This document shows, one piece after another, positions 34,300 through 47,060 of a stretch of DNA of 64,000 nucleotides. Numbering within the stretch: position 1 is the stretch's first letter; the number at the start of each line of letters is the position of its first letter. The stretch is from Polytrichum commune (Eukaryota; Streptophyta; Polytrichopsida; Polytrichales; Polytrichaceae), in NCBI GenBank assembly GCA_950295325.1, contig OX485809.1:29510001-29574000 (forward strand), written 5' to 3'. The notes under the pieces were generated by a model that was given only the letters and a program-made list of their open reading frames with translations, searched no databases and was not told where the DNA came from. The translations under genes and the position numbers were made by a program.

Positions 34300-37160
34300 T
34301 GGGAGAGGAGAAAGACATGTTCGCTGGCTATGAGCTCAAAGTTGTGCACTCATATTGACTTGGGCCTTAGGTGTTATTAGAAGTTAGTATTTGGTGCTTT
34401 CATTAAAGGATTAAAACATAAAAAGAGTGGATTTCTAAATTGCATTCAGTATTAGGACTTAGGCATGGTTGGCAGTAAATTAGCATTAGTGGCTTAGTGA
34501 ATTGTTGTTGGCAATTGTTAAGATGCACGTGACAATGTTTTGTCACGGGAAAGGAGAAAAAGTCCATTGGGAGTGATTAGTGAGTATTGGCAAGGGTTAA
34601 AATGGAATTAGTTAAGGCGGGTTAAGGGGTAGAACGGTGTAGTTATTGTTTGTTTTAGGTGTAGTTTGCTTTTGTGTTAGTCTTCCGGTTAGGGGGAGCT
34701 GGGTTTTATGTCGACCAAATTGAGCTTGCTCTCTGTCCGAATTAGGCCCGGGTCACTGCACCCTAGGAAATTTCGGATCCAGGGCCTGGGAAGGAGGCAG
34801 TTGGGAAGGCAGTCCAGGGCAGGAGCTCTCTCTCTCGGAAACAAGCTCAGCCAGGAGCGAGAGGTTGGCGATGGCGGCGGAGGCAGGAAGGTGGCTGCTG
34901 GAAAACTTGCTAGGGAGCTGAAGCCCTTGGTGGCGCTCAGCCGCTGTTGGGCCGTGGGCAGACTTCATCAAGGGTATGTATGAGCCCAAAATGGTTGCTC
35001 ATATTTGTTTTATGTTTAGAATTTATTTAGAATTGCATTTGAGGTCATTATTGAGATATCAAAAAGTATAAAAAGAGTGAGGCTTGGTGTGGATTTATGT
35101 TTTAGGCCTTAAGCCTATTTTGTGTGGTTAATTAGGAGCTTAGTGGCATTAGGGAGTGTTTTTGTTAAGTGAGTAGTGTTTGATGAAGCAAGGGGAAGGT
35201 CCTTGGGTTTAAATGTTTGATTTAGAACATGTTCTTGTTGGTTTAGGGGGTGAGGGTTTAGTGGATAGGATAAGGTCCTACTAAGTAGGAGAGGGTTAAG
35301 GGGTTTGTGGTTTTGTGGTTTTGGGTGCCCTCTCCCTCTCTCCTCTCCTCTCTTCTTTTTCTCTCTTCCTCTTCCTCTCCTCTCTTCCTCTCTCTCTCTC
35401 TCTCTCTCTTCTCTAGGAGATTGAGCTCTTAGAGCTTGTAAAGAATGCGGGACTTAGGAGGGGACTTAGTGGAATTAGTGGAATTAGGTAGGGGATTTAG
35501 TCAAAGGCTGGGAATTAAGGACTGCTGGCCTAGTTCAAAGCTGGATTGAAGCAGCCGAGGGCTATTGTTGGACTGAGGTAGCCGAGAGCTACTGCTGGAT
35601 TGAGAGATGGATTGAGCAACCGAGAGCTAATGCTGGACTGAGAGCTGGATTGAGGCACCCGAGAGCTACTGCTAGACTGAGAGCTGGATTGAGGCGGCAG
35701 TAGGAGCTAATTAGGCTGGGTCTCGAGGGAATTAGGTAGATGCCTAAGGGGTTGACCGAGGTGATGTAAAAGGGGGAGCCCATAGTGCTACATTAGATTA
35801 GGAATAGTTAGTTAATTAGGTTATTATATAGTATTAATTTAGATAACTAGTTCATTAGCAAGCTAGGGGGACAAGAGGTATTAGATGGTAGGATTAGTGG
35901 GTGAGCTCGAATGTGAGTGATGTGGGGATCGTAATAGAGTGTGCTAGGATTGTGATAATAGAGAAGAACGTTTGTCAACGCTTGTAATATTATCGTGGAA
36001 TGAATTGGTGTGCAATGATTGATGGGGAATGTAATGGATTTTTACGAAGTTGGAAAGAGGGAGTTATGTGAACATGAATGTGATCCCCATTCCCTCACCC
36101 GGACTAGGACGCTTAAGGGTGGGTGGTTTGGCCTCACAGTATGGTTAGGAGGGAGCGTCGAACAGAGAGAGACAATTCGGCGAGGGAGCTGAAGCTCTCG
36201 GTTGCGGGTACACTCGGATCCGATATGTAATGAGGGAGGTGAATGCCGAAGCATAAAGGATTGATGAGTTCAGGGCGGAATGCATTGGTCCATACTTCAG
36301 AGGTTGTTCAAGAGCCAGCTGGTTCTCCTTCAGGCCAAGTGAATGCACTCAGCTGTAGGGAGAGGAATTGAGGAGATTGGTAGAACAGTAGAGGTAGGAG
36401 GTAGGAATTTCTATCATGCATACCACTCCAGCAAGGCAATGGCAGAACAGGGGAACCAGGACTTGAGAATTGCTGCGAGGACTTGAAGGCTTGACAGCCA
36501 GATACGCTGGCGTGACAGGCAGCGACGGGCAATGACGGGAGCTGACGGGTGGATCAGCCACCCGAACAGCGTAGAATCAACTTCATAATTTGAGGACTGA
36601 AGGTGGGTTCTGGGGCTTGATGGGTGGAGTGCGAGGCTGTGCAGGTGGGGCACTGATTGTCTGGGTGACTGGGTAAGTGAATTGTGACTGAAGGAGGGTG
36701 CAGGGGCTGTTCTCGATCGGGGCACCACAAGGCCATTGGAGGGCTTAGTGGCAGAGAGTGACTAAGGCCGAAGTGAGAAGGCCACGGGCCTTGAGGGAGG
36801 AATCGAGGGCTAACCCCCGAGCCAAAGGTGGATCACAGTAGAAGGCAAGGAAATAAGACAAGATTGATTAAGCAGATTTGGGTTAGGACTTTTGCATTGA
36901 CTAGGTAGTTGACTAGACTTAGGCATATGTATTAGATCATAGGTGTTAGTTTGGCTAGCTTTTCTATTGGAGTAAGTGTGTTTTATTATGCCCACAAGGT
37001 GTGTAGTGTTTTTCAACACTGATTACCTTGTGTCATTTAAATAAAGAAGTGGAGTGTTTGAAGTTGAACCCATTGGGATCAATGTGGCTGGATGAGGGGG
37101 CATTACCAACCCACTGAACACATGTTGGCCTTGGACTCTCACCTGGACTCTGACGCTTAA
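34300..37160 (-). repeat. LTR-like sequence (family 2, reverse orientation) with minisatellite
   Basis: The family-2 terminal motif appears in reverse at about 36085 and again at 37120, suggesting two reverse-oriented LTR ends. About 35537-35697 is a minisatellite of ~45-bp units with 'gagagctactgctggactgag'-like cores, roughly four copies. A (TC)n microsatellite lies at about 35386-35412. No coding domain is visible. Confidence 0.4.
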
Positions 37161-37253
37161 GGGTGAGGGTTTAGGGCTGACACTGGCCTAGGATGGGAGA
37201 AGGAGATTAGAAGTCTAGGAGATCCCCATGTTCCCTTTAATCCATTGCCGTAA

Positions 37254-37673
37254 CATGACATAGGTGCTGCAAATCGATATAGTGATGACTACGAGCTGAC
37301 TCCATTTTCGCAGTCCACACAAGCCCGGAGGTGGAGGATGCAGGGGGAGCAGAAACGGTATGCAAAAAATGATAAAATGCGAGATGATGTGCAGGATAAG
37401 GACAACACAAGGTGCATGAATAGTGAGGCAAATGATGCGGCTGATTTGAATGAAGACAAGTCAATCAACACGGAGCAGGAAATCAAGGTGGTAGGCGAAT
37501 CTTCAAGGCCTTTCTCGTTTCGCGAAAGAATGAAAGGATTATCGCCGCATCGTCGTCATTTGAAGGATCGAATGAGGGATAAAATGGTTTCATACGTTGA
37601 TTTGCTTCAACCGGATCCACCTCCATCAAGAAGGGACGATGAAACATCTAGGAGGTTGGCAACACGGAAGTAG
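37254..37673 (+). CDS. Unrecognised charged ORF fragment
   Basis: The frame is open from a stop at about 37251 to TAG at 37671; the first ATG is at 37338, giving 111 residues. It is rich in Asp, Glu, Lys and Arg and includes SRPFSFRERMKGLSPHRRHL. A ttttcgcag acceptor-like site at about 37313 would let it be an internal exon. It lies between LTR-like DNA and the SWIM pseudogene, and could be a gag fragment or a captured exon. No family recognised. Confidence 0.25.
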   Translation, partial: HDIGAANRYSDDYELTPFSQSTQARRWRMQGEQKRYAKNDKMRDDVQDKDNTRCMNSEANDAADLNEDKSINTEQEIKVVGESSRPFSFRERMKGLSPHRRHLKDRMRDKMVSYVDLLQPDPPPSRRDDETSRRLATRK

Positions 37674-37890
37674 ATTTGATAGACATAGGAAACACCTTCA
37701 AATTGAACATGAAATGTTCAACCGGGAGAGAGGCACATGGCACAATTGAGTATTGTAATACAACATTTTGAAAGGAATAAAAATAATTTAAGAGATTATA
37801 TTTATTATAGCAAACAATTATGAGTTCACATGAGGTCCAAAAATGACCACATCCATTAGGACAAAATGTAGTGCTAGGATGAGAAGAATT

Positions 37891-38274
37891 CTAGGAAATA
37901 GATTGTGTCAAGAGGCCCCCTTCCAGGATGAGTTTGACCTCATTGAAGTTAAATGTAGGGGCGTGAATGAACAAGTCAACTTTGGGGTCTATATTAGAGA
38001 CCTTGACAAATATAAAGTAGAGGTGCTTACAATGCAGGAACGAATTTCGTTTGCGGCCAAACTTTGATATCATATCCTTAAAGGCCGGGCAATTACACTC
38101 GAGCAGGGAACTCACTGTGAGTTGGTAAATTGATTGAGTAGTGCATGTTTTGAATGCAACATGATAACGCAACCAAATCCAGGGCGTGGAATCATAGTGA
38201 CCTTCAATATAGTCCCATCCATAGCTCGTGCAGATGCAACCATCTGCATTTGTTTTGTTGATGATGCGGTGGCA
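37891..38274 (-). pseudogene. SWIM zinc-finger end of an old MULE transposase copy
   Basis: The minus-strand frame contains CNC-x(n)-CKHLYFIF followed by a FIHAP...FNEVK..LE tail, matching residues about 1100-1169 of the intact transposase at 55607-59275. Upstream, VTMIPRPGFGC also matches (VTMIPHPGIGC in the intact gene), but in another frame, so there is a frameshift near 38175. A 3.1-kb insertion begins at 38280. This is the C-terminal piece of the gene whose middle is at 41405-42071. Confidence 0.75.
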
Positions 38275-38279
38275 GACTG

Positions 38280-41200
38280 TGAGCTAGAATCACCCCCACC
38301 CTTAGTTGCGTCCTAGTCCGGGTGAGGGATCATCCATCACATTCTAATATGCAAATAACAATTTCACCCAATGAAAGAGGATTGGAAGAAGTGGTGTGTA
38401 TAACACCTTTCTTTCTTTTATTAAGAGGAATGTGAGCATTCACAAATGCTTTGATACAAATGATGCCAATCAAATTCTCACCAAGTCCTAGCTAATTTCC
38501 CCCTCTTCCAACAAGGAGAGGATTCGGGCTACAACATATCTAAAGGTCCCCTCTAACCAACAACTCATCATTGATCCCATTCCTTGGAGCCTCCAGCCAA
38601 GCCTGCTCCCTCGGTAAATGCACCTGCAGCCACGACAGTGAGCTCCCAACTCAATTCTGAATTTTCCCGGCCTCACCCTTGCTTCAATTGAAGTTACCTC
38701 TAACCCAGGGGGTCACCTCCTCTTGTTCCACGCCTCCCAACCGTTGATGATCCCTGGAGTCTAACTGGTCAAGAGGAGAGGGGGAGAGAAATGGGGGCGA
38801 ATTCTCCGCATGAGCACCACAGGTTAGTGTAGGTTCGCAGTGGAGGTGAGGGAATTTCCCATCCCACAGAGTGAGATTACCAGTGGCTGCAACTTGTCTT
38901 CGTGCATGCAGACTCAAGGTGCGGTTAGCGAGCTGTACATCATGTGGATCCAAGAGTGTTCTAGCCGCGACCCCGCTCTACCACTCCGGGCAACGCCCTT
39001 ATTGAGCGTTTCCTTGGTGAGTGAATCACGTCACCCCCTGCCACTATCTCTGCTGCCGCAGCTGCTCTTCCTGTGGTTAACTCATTGCTCAATTCATCGC
39101 CCAGCTGCTTCGGCTCCTACGATGCACTCCAATCCTCCGATCCTCACAATTCGTCCCCGCCAATTTTAGTGGACACGGTGCATGCTATGAAGGCGGCACC
39201 TACCATCATGCTACTCATTCATTAGAACCAAGAAGCAAAACTCCCAGCAGACCCCAACGACATCCAAAGCCGAATGAATTGCAGCGACTGAAAATAGACT
39301 TCAACCATCAACAACTGCCACTCCACTACGATCGTCATCTAGCCCACCCAACTCCTGAAGCTCCACGAGCCCACGTCAGTTCCCGTGACTGTAGCTGAGG
39401 GATGAATTGAACGTGCGAGCATTATTGGAGGACCTGTGATTGGTTTTCTGGTGCTGAAGTGCCCGGACGGTGGTTGGTTGTCGCATGTGTCCCTCAGGGC
39501 CCTCCGAGCACAGAGCAACACCATCCGATTAGGCTCATGAGCGGTAAGAGTTTACTTGCCTCTGGGGTTAACTACTGGTTCCTACCCTCGATTTCCCAGC
39601 GAGTTGTTCCTGGGGGGAGGGTCAAGGATCTGAAATCCGCTACTTCCGTTTTTCTCCAGGGCATTCACTCGAATGATTCGCTCCCTTGTGGTGTTGATCG
39701 CGTCCTTTCCGTGCCAGGAACCATCTACATTATCTATCTATTTCTCTTCCTGGGCCGTTGGTTATTTCAGTGAGATGGGAGGCCCCACGGTTCGACTATG
39801 TCGAAGTAGGGCCGACAGTTGATGAACTGGAGAACAGCCAACAAAAGGGAGAAGGAAAAAAATACGACCTTCCTAGTCACGCTTGCAGTTGTAACCCTTC
39901 ACTGTCGATCATGGCTTAGTTCCTTGGATTTCTCCCCGCAGAACAACGGTTTGATAACCCCCGTCCTATTTCTTGCTTCTCCCTCCAGATCTTGCCCCCA
40001 GAACGTCGCTCCTCCTCTTTTCCTCGGAAAGGTTGAGGTCGGAGAAGAGACCATGATTTCAAGCCCTCGACGAGGTCTATCCTTCGAAGAGAAGTTCCGC
40101 AGTTACTTCCCGCATTCCTTGGCCAGTCGACTCCTAGCCTCTGGCGGTGATCTGCACTCGATCCTCGCCCTCACACCTCTCCAATTCAACAGGGTTTCCG
40201 CATCACGTTCTGGCACGCTGCTACCGTGCATCCCTTCTCCCCCGAGGCAGGACTTCTTCTCCTCTTCTATCTCTCTTTCCCTCTCTACTCCCTCTCAAGC
40301 ATTTTCTTCTTCTTTTTGGCAGGGCTTCGCCTTCTTGCCCTTCTCTCTCTCACCTCTACCCCTAAACATGCATAATGAGCTCTCACTCTCCTACCTCCCG
40401 AGACCCCTCCAACCGCTACCTTTTTTCCTGGGTTGCCCGGCATCTTTCGGGCCGCCCAAGAGAAAAAACGGGTTGAGACCTTTTCCCTTGGCCTCTCCCC
40501 CTTTCAAACCCACTTTCCTTATTCCTCACTTGACTTCTTCTCCCCCTAGACTCATAGATAAATAGAACTCATAGATAGATAGATAGATAGATAGATAAGA
40601 TAAAAATAACCCACCATAGTTGTTAGCAAGTAATTACGCTCGCGTTGTGATATAAGTTGTGAGTCGTTATGGTTGTGGTCACCAAGTCATGTTTCCTTGG
40701 TTGGTTGAGGGAGGGAATTTGTACGACACTTTGAACGGTCCGGGTTCGACTCCCGTCGAGTTCGTGTGATCGTTTCATGTGTTACACATGACTTGGCTAG
40801 TGATTTATAGGCAGGACATTAGTAGCCAACCAACCGGCGCTTACCCCTTCTCCTGAGCTATTCATGTAACTATCGTTTAATAAATAACGGTCATCATTAT
40901 GACTCCTCCTTTATTCTATTGGCTTTTCTTGGTGTTCCTAAGTACGCTTTTAATAGGCTCTCCATTAAACGCTTATGCCTTCACCTCCCCTTTCTCCTCT
41001 AAGGTTAATTTCACTTCAAGCTCATAATCACCTTTTATCCTAATTTCACCGAGGTATTTAACACCTTACCTCTCCCATCCTAGCATACCGAACCCAAGTA
41101 TTTGAGCAAGGCTTCGCCCTCTCCTCCTTTCTTTTTTCTTTTCTCGCTCGCCCGCAACCGAACTTTCCAATAATGTAATTTGACCTAGCCTTCTTGTCTT

Positions 41201-41404
41201 CTAGTTTAGGGGTCCACCTCGCCTACTCACAATTATTCCTTCTCCTCATCAATCCATGTGGTCACCTAGGCTAAGGTCCTAGTAGGAATGCACCAATAAT
41301 TCCTAGTTTTCTTCCATAATTGCTTAAACCTTACTTAGCCTTATTAACCCCTTTTTGGTTAATTTTTCGGTATTTACATGTGAGTGAGATTTTGCGCTCA
41401 CACA
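38280..41404 (+). mobile_element. 3,125-bp insertion with TG...CA ends and GACTG duplication
   Basis: The element starts TGAGCTAGAATC and ends GCGCTCACACA. GACTG precedes it (38275-38279) and follows it (41405-41409), a 5-bp duplication typical of LTR retroelements. It separates two parts of the same SWIM transposase pseudogene, which independently proves the insertion. Its start carries the family-2 LTR motif. I see no gag or pol inside, so it is a long solo LTR or a non-coding derivative. A (GATA)n tract lies at about 40565-40600. Confidence 0.65.
40690..40775 (+). other. Possible tRNA-derived Pol III box
   Basis: The motif gggttcgactcccg resembles the B box and T-arm of a tRNA, with a weak A-box-like 'ttggttgagggag' about 45 nt upstream. 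The flanking bases cannot form an acceptor stem, so this is not a tRNA gene. It may be a SINE-like or primer-binding relic. Confidence 0.25.
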
Positions 41405-42071
41405 GACTGTCTCGTAGTCTTGGATTGCCTGGAAGAAGGATAAGCGTCTGGGTTGGCTGGATCGTCTACTTCGGAGAGGTCGAGGGGAAGAGCCGATGTG
41501 TTGAAGAGGCGAGTGGGCGTGATGCGTTCTTTTTTAGGGAGCTAAAAGCCGGTATTCTCCAACTTCAGGATCTCTAGATGAGTGAGGTTGGTACCAAGCT
41601 TGATAGGCCACACGGGCGGGATTGGAGGTCGTTCTTGGTCTGCAGAGAATTTGTCGACCCACTTGCGATGTGATCCTTTGACACAACATTCAATGTCGTC
41701 CGGGCAAAAAAAAATCTTCTCGATTTTAGGTGTTGTAAATTTGTAATAATTCCAAACTCCAAGGTATGCTGGTGTAGGGATGTTGTTGGAGTTGGAGACG
41801 ATTTTGGCAGTGCATTTTTTCTTGGTGACAGCATACATGGCCCAACATGCCTTGGAGGAATTGTAAGGAACACGAGCAATATGCCAGAGCTTCTCATCTA
41901 CTTTGGATTCTTGTACAGTAGTGTCACGGCAAAAATCCAGACCAGTGGGAAGGGGTGGTAGAACCTCGATCATGGTCGGGGAGGACTCCTCGACGATGGT
42001 AGGCAAAGGTGAAGCATAAGATCTTGTGGTTCTCTGAGTGACAGAAGGGCGAGAGAAGTTGACAGTGTCGG
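41405..42071 (-). pseudogene. Middle part of the old MULE transposase copy
   Basis: The minus-strand frame matches residues about 830-1000 of the intact transposase: KACWAMYAVTKKKCT (KACFAMQARTKTKCT in the intact gene), FFCPDDIECCVKG (FFCNDDIERCVKG) and LGTNLT (LTGTNLT). A TAG at about 41542 replaces a Gln codon, but homology continues past it to the 3.1-kb insertion. At its N-terminal side the frame runs up to DTVNFSRPSV at 42059-42071, where the 17.8-kb element interrupts it. It resumes at 59865 beyond that element. Confidence 0.8.
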
Positions 42072-42321
42072 CAGGAATGCTACGATGTGAGCGGTGAGCA
42101 GATCTCGTGAGCAGAAAATCAAAATTTAAAACTCCATTTAACTAAAGTTAGGACCCCTATGACCGTGTATTTAGGACATATTTGAAGTTTAATTTTGGAA
42201 TTATAAGGCCGATATTTATGGAGTGCCTAATTTTTAGGACCAAAAGTTTCTTAAAATTACCAACAAGTCCCTATGGCCGTGGGAAAATTCAGTGTGGTTG
42301 AGAAGATGGTGGACCTATGGG

Positions 42322-42487
42322 AAGAGGCCTCGGATCCGAGGCCTCTTAGTTGTGGGTAGCTTATGCTTGAAAATCAAAATGTTATGTATATTTGAGTTGG
42401 CTACTTGTTTTTGCCTTTGGCCATTTCTTGTATGTTCTAGCATGAGGAGGAGGTTTGGAAAGAGGCCTCGGATCCGAGGCCTCTTTC
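42322..42487. repeat. Two long perfect palindromes in a local duplication
   Basis: A 26-bp perfect palindrome (42322-42347, half-site AAGAGGCCTCGGA) and a 30-bp one (42458-42487, half-site GAAAGAGGCCTCGGA) share the same core. They sit in two ~137-bp direct repeats that also share 'tgtgggtag' and 'aatcaaaatgtta'. They lie about 250-400 bp inside the left end of the 17.8-kb element, past the methyltransferase stop. Confidence 0.85.
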
Positions 42488-44734
42488 TTGTGGGTAGGAT
42501 ATGCTTGAGAAATCAAAATGTTAGGTGTATTTGGTTTGGCTACTTGTCTTTAGATTGTCTACTAGTTGACGACCACAAAAGTGTAGTGTTATTTGAGAAC
42601 AACGACAAGATGCATTCAACAAGACAATTGGAATATTAAAAACCACACCACACTTTATAAATCCAAACACTCAAACATTAACAAGTAACCAAGTGGTGTT
42701 AGAAAATATTTTGAACAATATAAAAAAAAACGAAGTCAAAAGTTAACTTAAATATGCAATTTCATATATGCAATCCCAAAAACTCCGAAAGTGATACACA
42801 TACAATGAATTCCATGCGGAATGAGTGCACAAACTGAAAAACCAACAAAAGAAAAAACGGTATATTAGATAGTACACAGACATTCACATGAAGCTATTAC
42901 ATCAGATCCGAATCACTGTGATCACCTGATGATGAAGACATTCTAGAATCAGTAATATCTGCATCAGAGGAGGCCTGACCATCAGATTCTAAAGCTTCTA
43001 TATCCAAAAACTCTAAAACTCTTCCCGGACGATATTTAGATGTAAAAGTCTGATAAGAACCTCCAGCTAGTTGATTAGCAATATCATTTGCATATGTAGG
43101 AAGTTGCCAAGACTTTGGAGGGCTGGGATAGAATTTAGGGTCACAAAAAAAAGGCCGGTGAATAGGATAGCCCAATTTATCGCATCTGCAAATGCCAATG
43201 GTACCATGTTCATAACTCAACTTTATAAGAAATGACAGCAAAAAACATAACACAGGTAAGAGAATTTGTGGACCTTACTCACTTAGTAAACCGAGATCTT
43301 TTCACAATCCTCTCTACGGGGATATCTTCACCCTCAGGATCCTCTAAACTGGTGACACGGTCTTCAAGAGTGACTTCAGAGGCTGCTCTAGAGATAATCA
43401 ATGGAGCAAGTAAGGCCTCAAAAATATCAACATCAGCCTCTAATGCCACAATGTGACGGTGCAAATTGCGGCATGCATGAATGGAAGATCCTGCAAATAA
43501 AGAAGTTGGAAAAAACTTAGTACAAAAATAACTATGAATTTTGTAGACCAAAACAATATTAACGATTAACCAACTGAAATGGAAGATTACAAAGACATAC
43601 CGGTCGCTGCCGTGCAGTCTAGAATAATATCCCATGGGGAGCTACATGCTTCAATTAGCATTTGCATTAGAAGCACGGATTTTTCACGAGGCCCTCGCCA
43701 TGGTGTGGATCCATTAGTTAGCTGGTCCTCACGAGAGACCAAGTTCTGGAGAATATCATCCCGTGCAACATCCACCCCATAAGGATCCAATGCAGGGACA
43801 AGGCGAAATGAAAACTTCGATGCAGGTGACCCCGGCACGCTCCTGACCGCCAATGAAATACCGAACCTCATGGTCTACAATGTACCAGACATAAAAAACA
43901 ACATTAGTTTACAAAGTAAACAACACAACTGCATGAGTATAATACTTAGGTGGGTCTATACTCAGAACTACCTCAAGGATTAAATTGAAACTGAATGCGG
44001 TGATCAGCAAGAAGACATAAGGTTTATCTTACAGTTGATGTTGGATTTAATGGGGATGTGAGATGAAGGCGGTTCATTCCCCACCACTCTTTCCGAATTG
44101 CAAAACCATACGATTTGCAATATCCAAGAATATTGGACTTCGTATTCATGCGAAAAGGGTGAAACAAAATAATTGCCCCGTCGTCGTGCAGATGTTCGTC
44201 GGCAAAGTCAAAGAGTGGTTGTAACCACTCTTTCGATTCTTGATTCCAAGCGGGAATGGACGACGGTGGGTCTGATATGCCAGGAACAGGAAGACCTTCC
44301 GGTATATCTGCAAGAATCAAGTCCAAACAGGGATGGTCCTCCGGAGAACCCTTGTAGTGCCGGATTTTGTCTTTTGAGTGCTGCACCCAGCTCAACCCCC
44401 AGCCACCCTTAGACTCAAATCAAATTCAGTCACATATCAACTCCTAACCCCTAACTAGATTCCCTCAACCCACAGTCAAGCTCAAATTCATATCAAAATC
44501 ACTAACATATTAGACCCTAAACAGAGTGTGTCGGGGCCGAGAGACCTCTTACGAGTCCTACATTCAATTTCAGAGTCTTAGAAAAATCAAAACTTTATAC
44601 ATCTACCCCCTACCAGAATCCCCTCTTCCCTCACCCACCCTTAGACTCAAATCATAATCAGTCAAATATCAACTCCTAACCCCCAAACCAGATTCCCTCA
44701 ACCCACAGTCAAGCTCAAATTCATATCAACACTT

Positions 44735-47060
44735 TGAAGCCTCGGCTCTAAGTTTAGATTTCAAATGCTCACTTTATATATGTCTACGTGGCCTCATTTC
44801 AGGTCAGAATCTAACAATATGGAGCCTCGGCTCTTAATTCATATTTGAAGTGCTCACTTTATATATGTCTACGTGGCCTCATTTCAGGTTAGAATCTAAC
44901 AATATGAAGCCTCGGCTCTAAATTCATATTTCAAGTGCTCACTTTATATATGTCTACATGGCCTCATTTCAGGTTAGAATCTAACAATATGAAGCCTCGA
45001 CTCTAAATTCATATTTCGGGTGCTCACTTTATGTTATTTTAGCTGGCCTCATTTCAGGTTAGAATCTAACTCTTTGAAAGTGGCTTTCGGTTTAGATTTC
45101 AAGTTCTCACATTATGTGGTTGTCCAATATATGGGTTTCGGGACCGAATCCTTCATTTTCAGGTCAAGAGGGTCACACCCTGAAGCCTCGGCTTCAAGGT
45201 TCAAATTAAAGGTGCTCACTTTATATATATCTAGTTGACCTCATTTCAGGTTAGAATCTAACAATTAGAGGCCTCGGCTCTAGGTTCAGATTAAAGGTGC
45301 TCACTTTATGTTGTTTTAGTTGGCCTCATTTCAGGTTAGAATCTAAGTCTTTGAAAGTGGCCTATAGGCTTAGATATCAGGTTCTCACTTTATGTGGGTG
45401 TCCAATATATGGGTTTCGGGACCGAAACCTTCCTTTTGAGGTCTAGAGGGTCACACCTCGAAGCCTCGGCTTCAAGCTTCAAATTACAGGTGCTTACTTT
45501 ATATATATCTAGTTGGCCTCATTTCAGGTTAGAATATAACACTTTGAAGCCTCGGCTCTACTTTGAGATTTTAGGTTCTCGCTTTATACATGTATAGTTG
45601 GCCTCATTTCAGGTTAGAATCTAACAATTAGAGGCCTCGGCTCTAGGTTCAGATTTAAGGTGCTCACTTTACGTTGTTTTAGTTGGCCTTATTTTAGGTT
45701 AGAATCTAGAATTTGAAGGTTGGCTATAGGCTAAGATTTCAGGTTCTCACTCTATGTTGTTTTAGTTGGCCTCATTTCAGGTTAGAATCTAAGTCTTTGA
45801 AAGTGGCCTATAGGCTTAGATATGAGGTTCTCACATTATGTGGCTGTCCAATATATGGGTTTCGGGACCGAAACCTTCATTTTGAGGTCAAGAGGGTCAC
45901 ATTTTGAAGCCTCGGCTTCAAGCTTCAAATTACAGAAGCTCGCTTTATATATATGTAGTTAGCCTCATTTCAGGTTATAATCTAACAATTGGAAGCCTCA
46001 GCTCTAAGCTCATATATCGGGTGCTCACTTTATATAAGTCTAGTTGGCCACATTTCAGGTCAGAATCAACCAATTTGAAGCCTCGGCTCTAGGTTCAGAT
46101 TTCAAGTGCTCATTTTATATATGTCTAGTTGGCCACATTTCAGGTTAGAATCAAACAATTAGAGGCCTCGGCTCTAGGTTCAGATTTAATGTGCTCACTT
46201 TATATAAGTCTAGTTGGCCACATTTCAGGTCAGAATCAACCAATTTGAAGCCTCGGCTCTAGGTTCAGATTTCAAGTGCTCATTTTATATATGTCTAGTT
46301 AGCCACATTTCAGGTCAGAATCAAACAATTAGAGGCCTCGGCTCTAGGTTCAGATTTAATGTGCTCACTTTATATAAGTCTAGTTGGCCACATCTCAGGT
46401 CAGAATCAACCAATTTGAAGCCTCGGCTCTAGGTTCAGATTTCAAGTGCTCATTTTATATATGTCTAGTTGGCCACATTTCAGGTTAGAATCTAACAATT
46501 AGAGGCCTCGGCTCTAGGTTCAGATTAAAGGTGCTCACTTTATGTTGATTTAGTTGGCCTCATTTCAGGTTAGAATCTAAGTCTTTGAAAGTGGCCTATA
46601 GGCTTAGATACGAGGTTCTCACATTATGTGGCTGTCCAATATATGGGTTTCGGGACCGAAACCTTCATTTTGAGGTCAAGAGGGTCACATTTTGAAGCCT
46701 CGGCTTCAAGCTTCAAATTACAGGAGCTCACTTTATATATATGTAGTTGGCCTCATTTCAGGTTATAATCTAACAATTTGAAGCCTCGGTTCTATGTTGA
46801 GGTTTCGGGTGCTCACTTTATATAAATCTAGTTGGCCTCATTTCAGGTTAGAATCTAACACTTTGAAGCCTCGGCTTCAAGGTTCAAATTACAGGTGCTC
46901 GCTTTATATATCTAGTTTGCCTCATTTCTGGTTATAATCTAACAATTTGAAGCCTCTGCTCTAAGTTCATATATCGGGTGCTCACTTTATATAAGTCTAG
47001 TCGGCCTCATTTCAGGTTAGAATCAAACATTTTGAAGTCTCGGTTCTAGGTTGAGCAAAT
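44735..47060 (+). repeat. Intronic tandem array A (plus orientation)
   Basis: Units of about 85-100 bp read GAAGCCTCGGCTCTA, then a variable part, GTGCTCACTTTATATA, and GGCCTCATTTCAGGTTAGAA. Each unit join carries the palindrome GTTAGAATCTAAC. Interspersed longer units carry the near-palindrome GGTTTCGGGACCGAAACC. The array fills the 2.76-kb intron 47139-44381 of the methyltransferase gene. Short ORFs inside it are by-products of the repeat. Confidence 0.9.

Noticed and set aside
39819-40565. 248-codon Ser/Pro/Leu-rich ORF
   Set aside because: It lies inside the 3.1-kb LTR-type insertion and is C/T-rich low-complexity sequence without a recognisable domain.
40690-40775. A tRNA gene suggested by gggttcgactcccg
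   Set aside because: No acceptor stem or anticodon arm can be formed; kept only as a low-confidence Pol III-like box.
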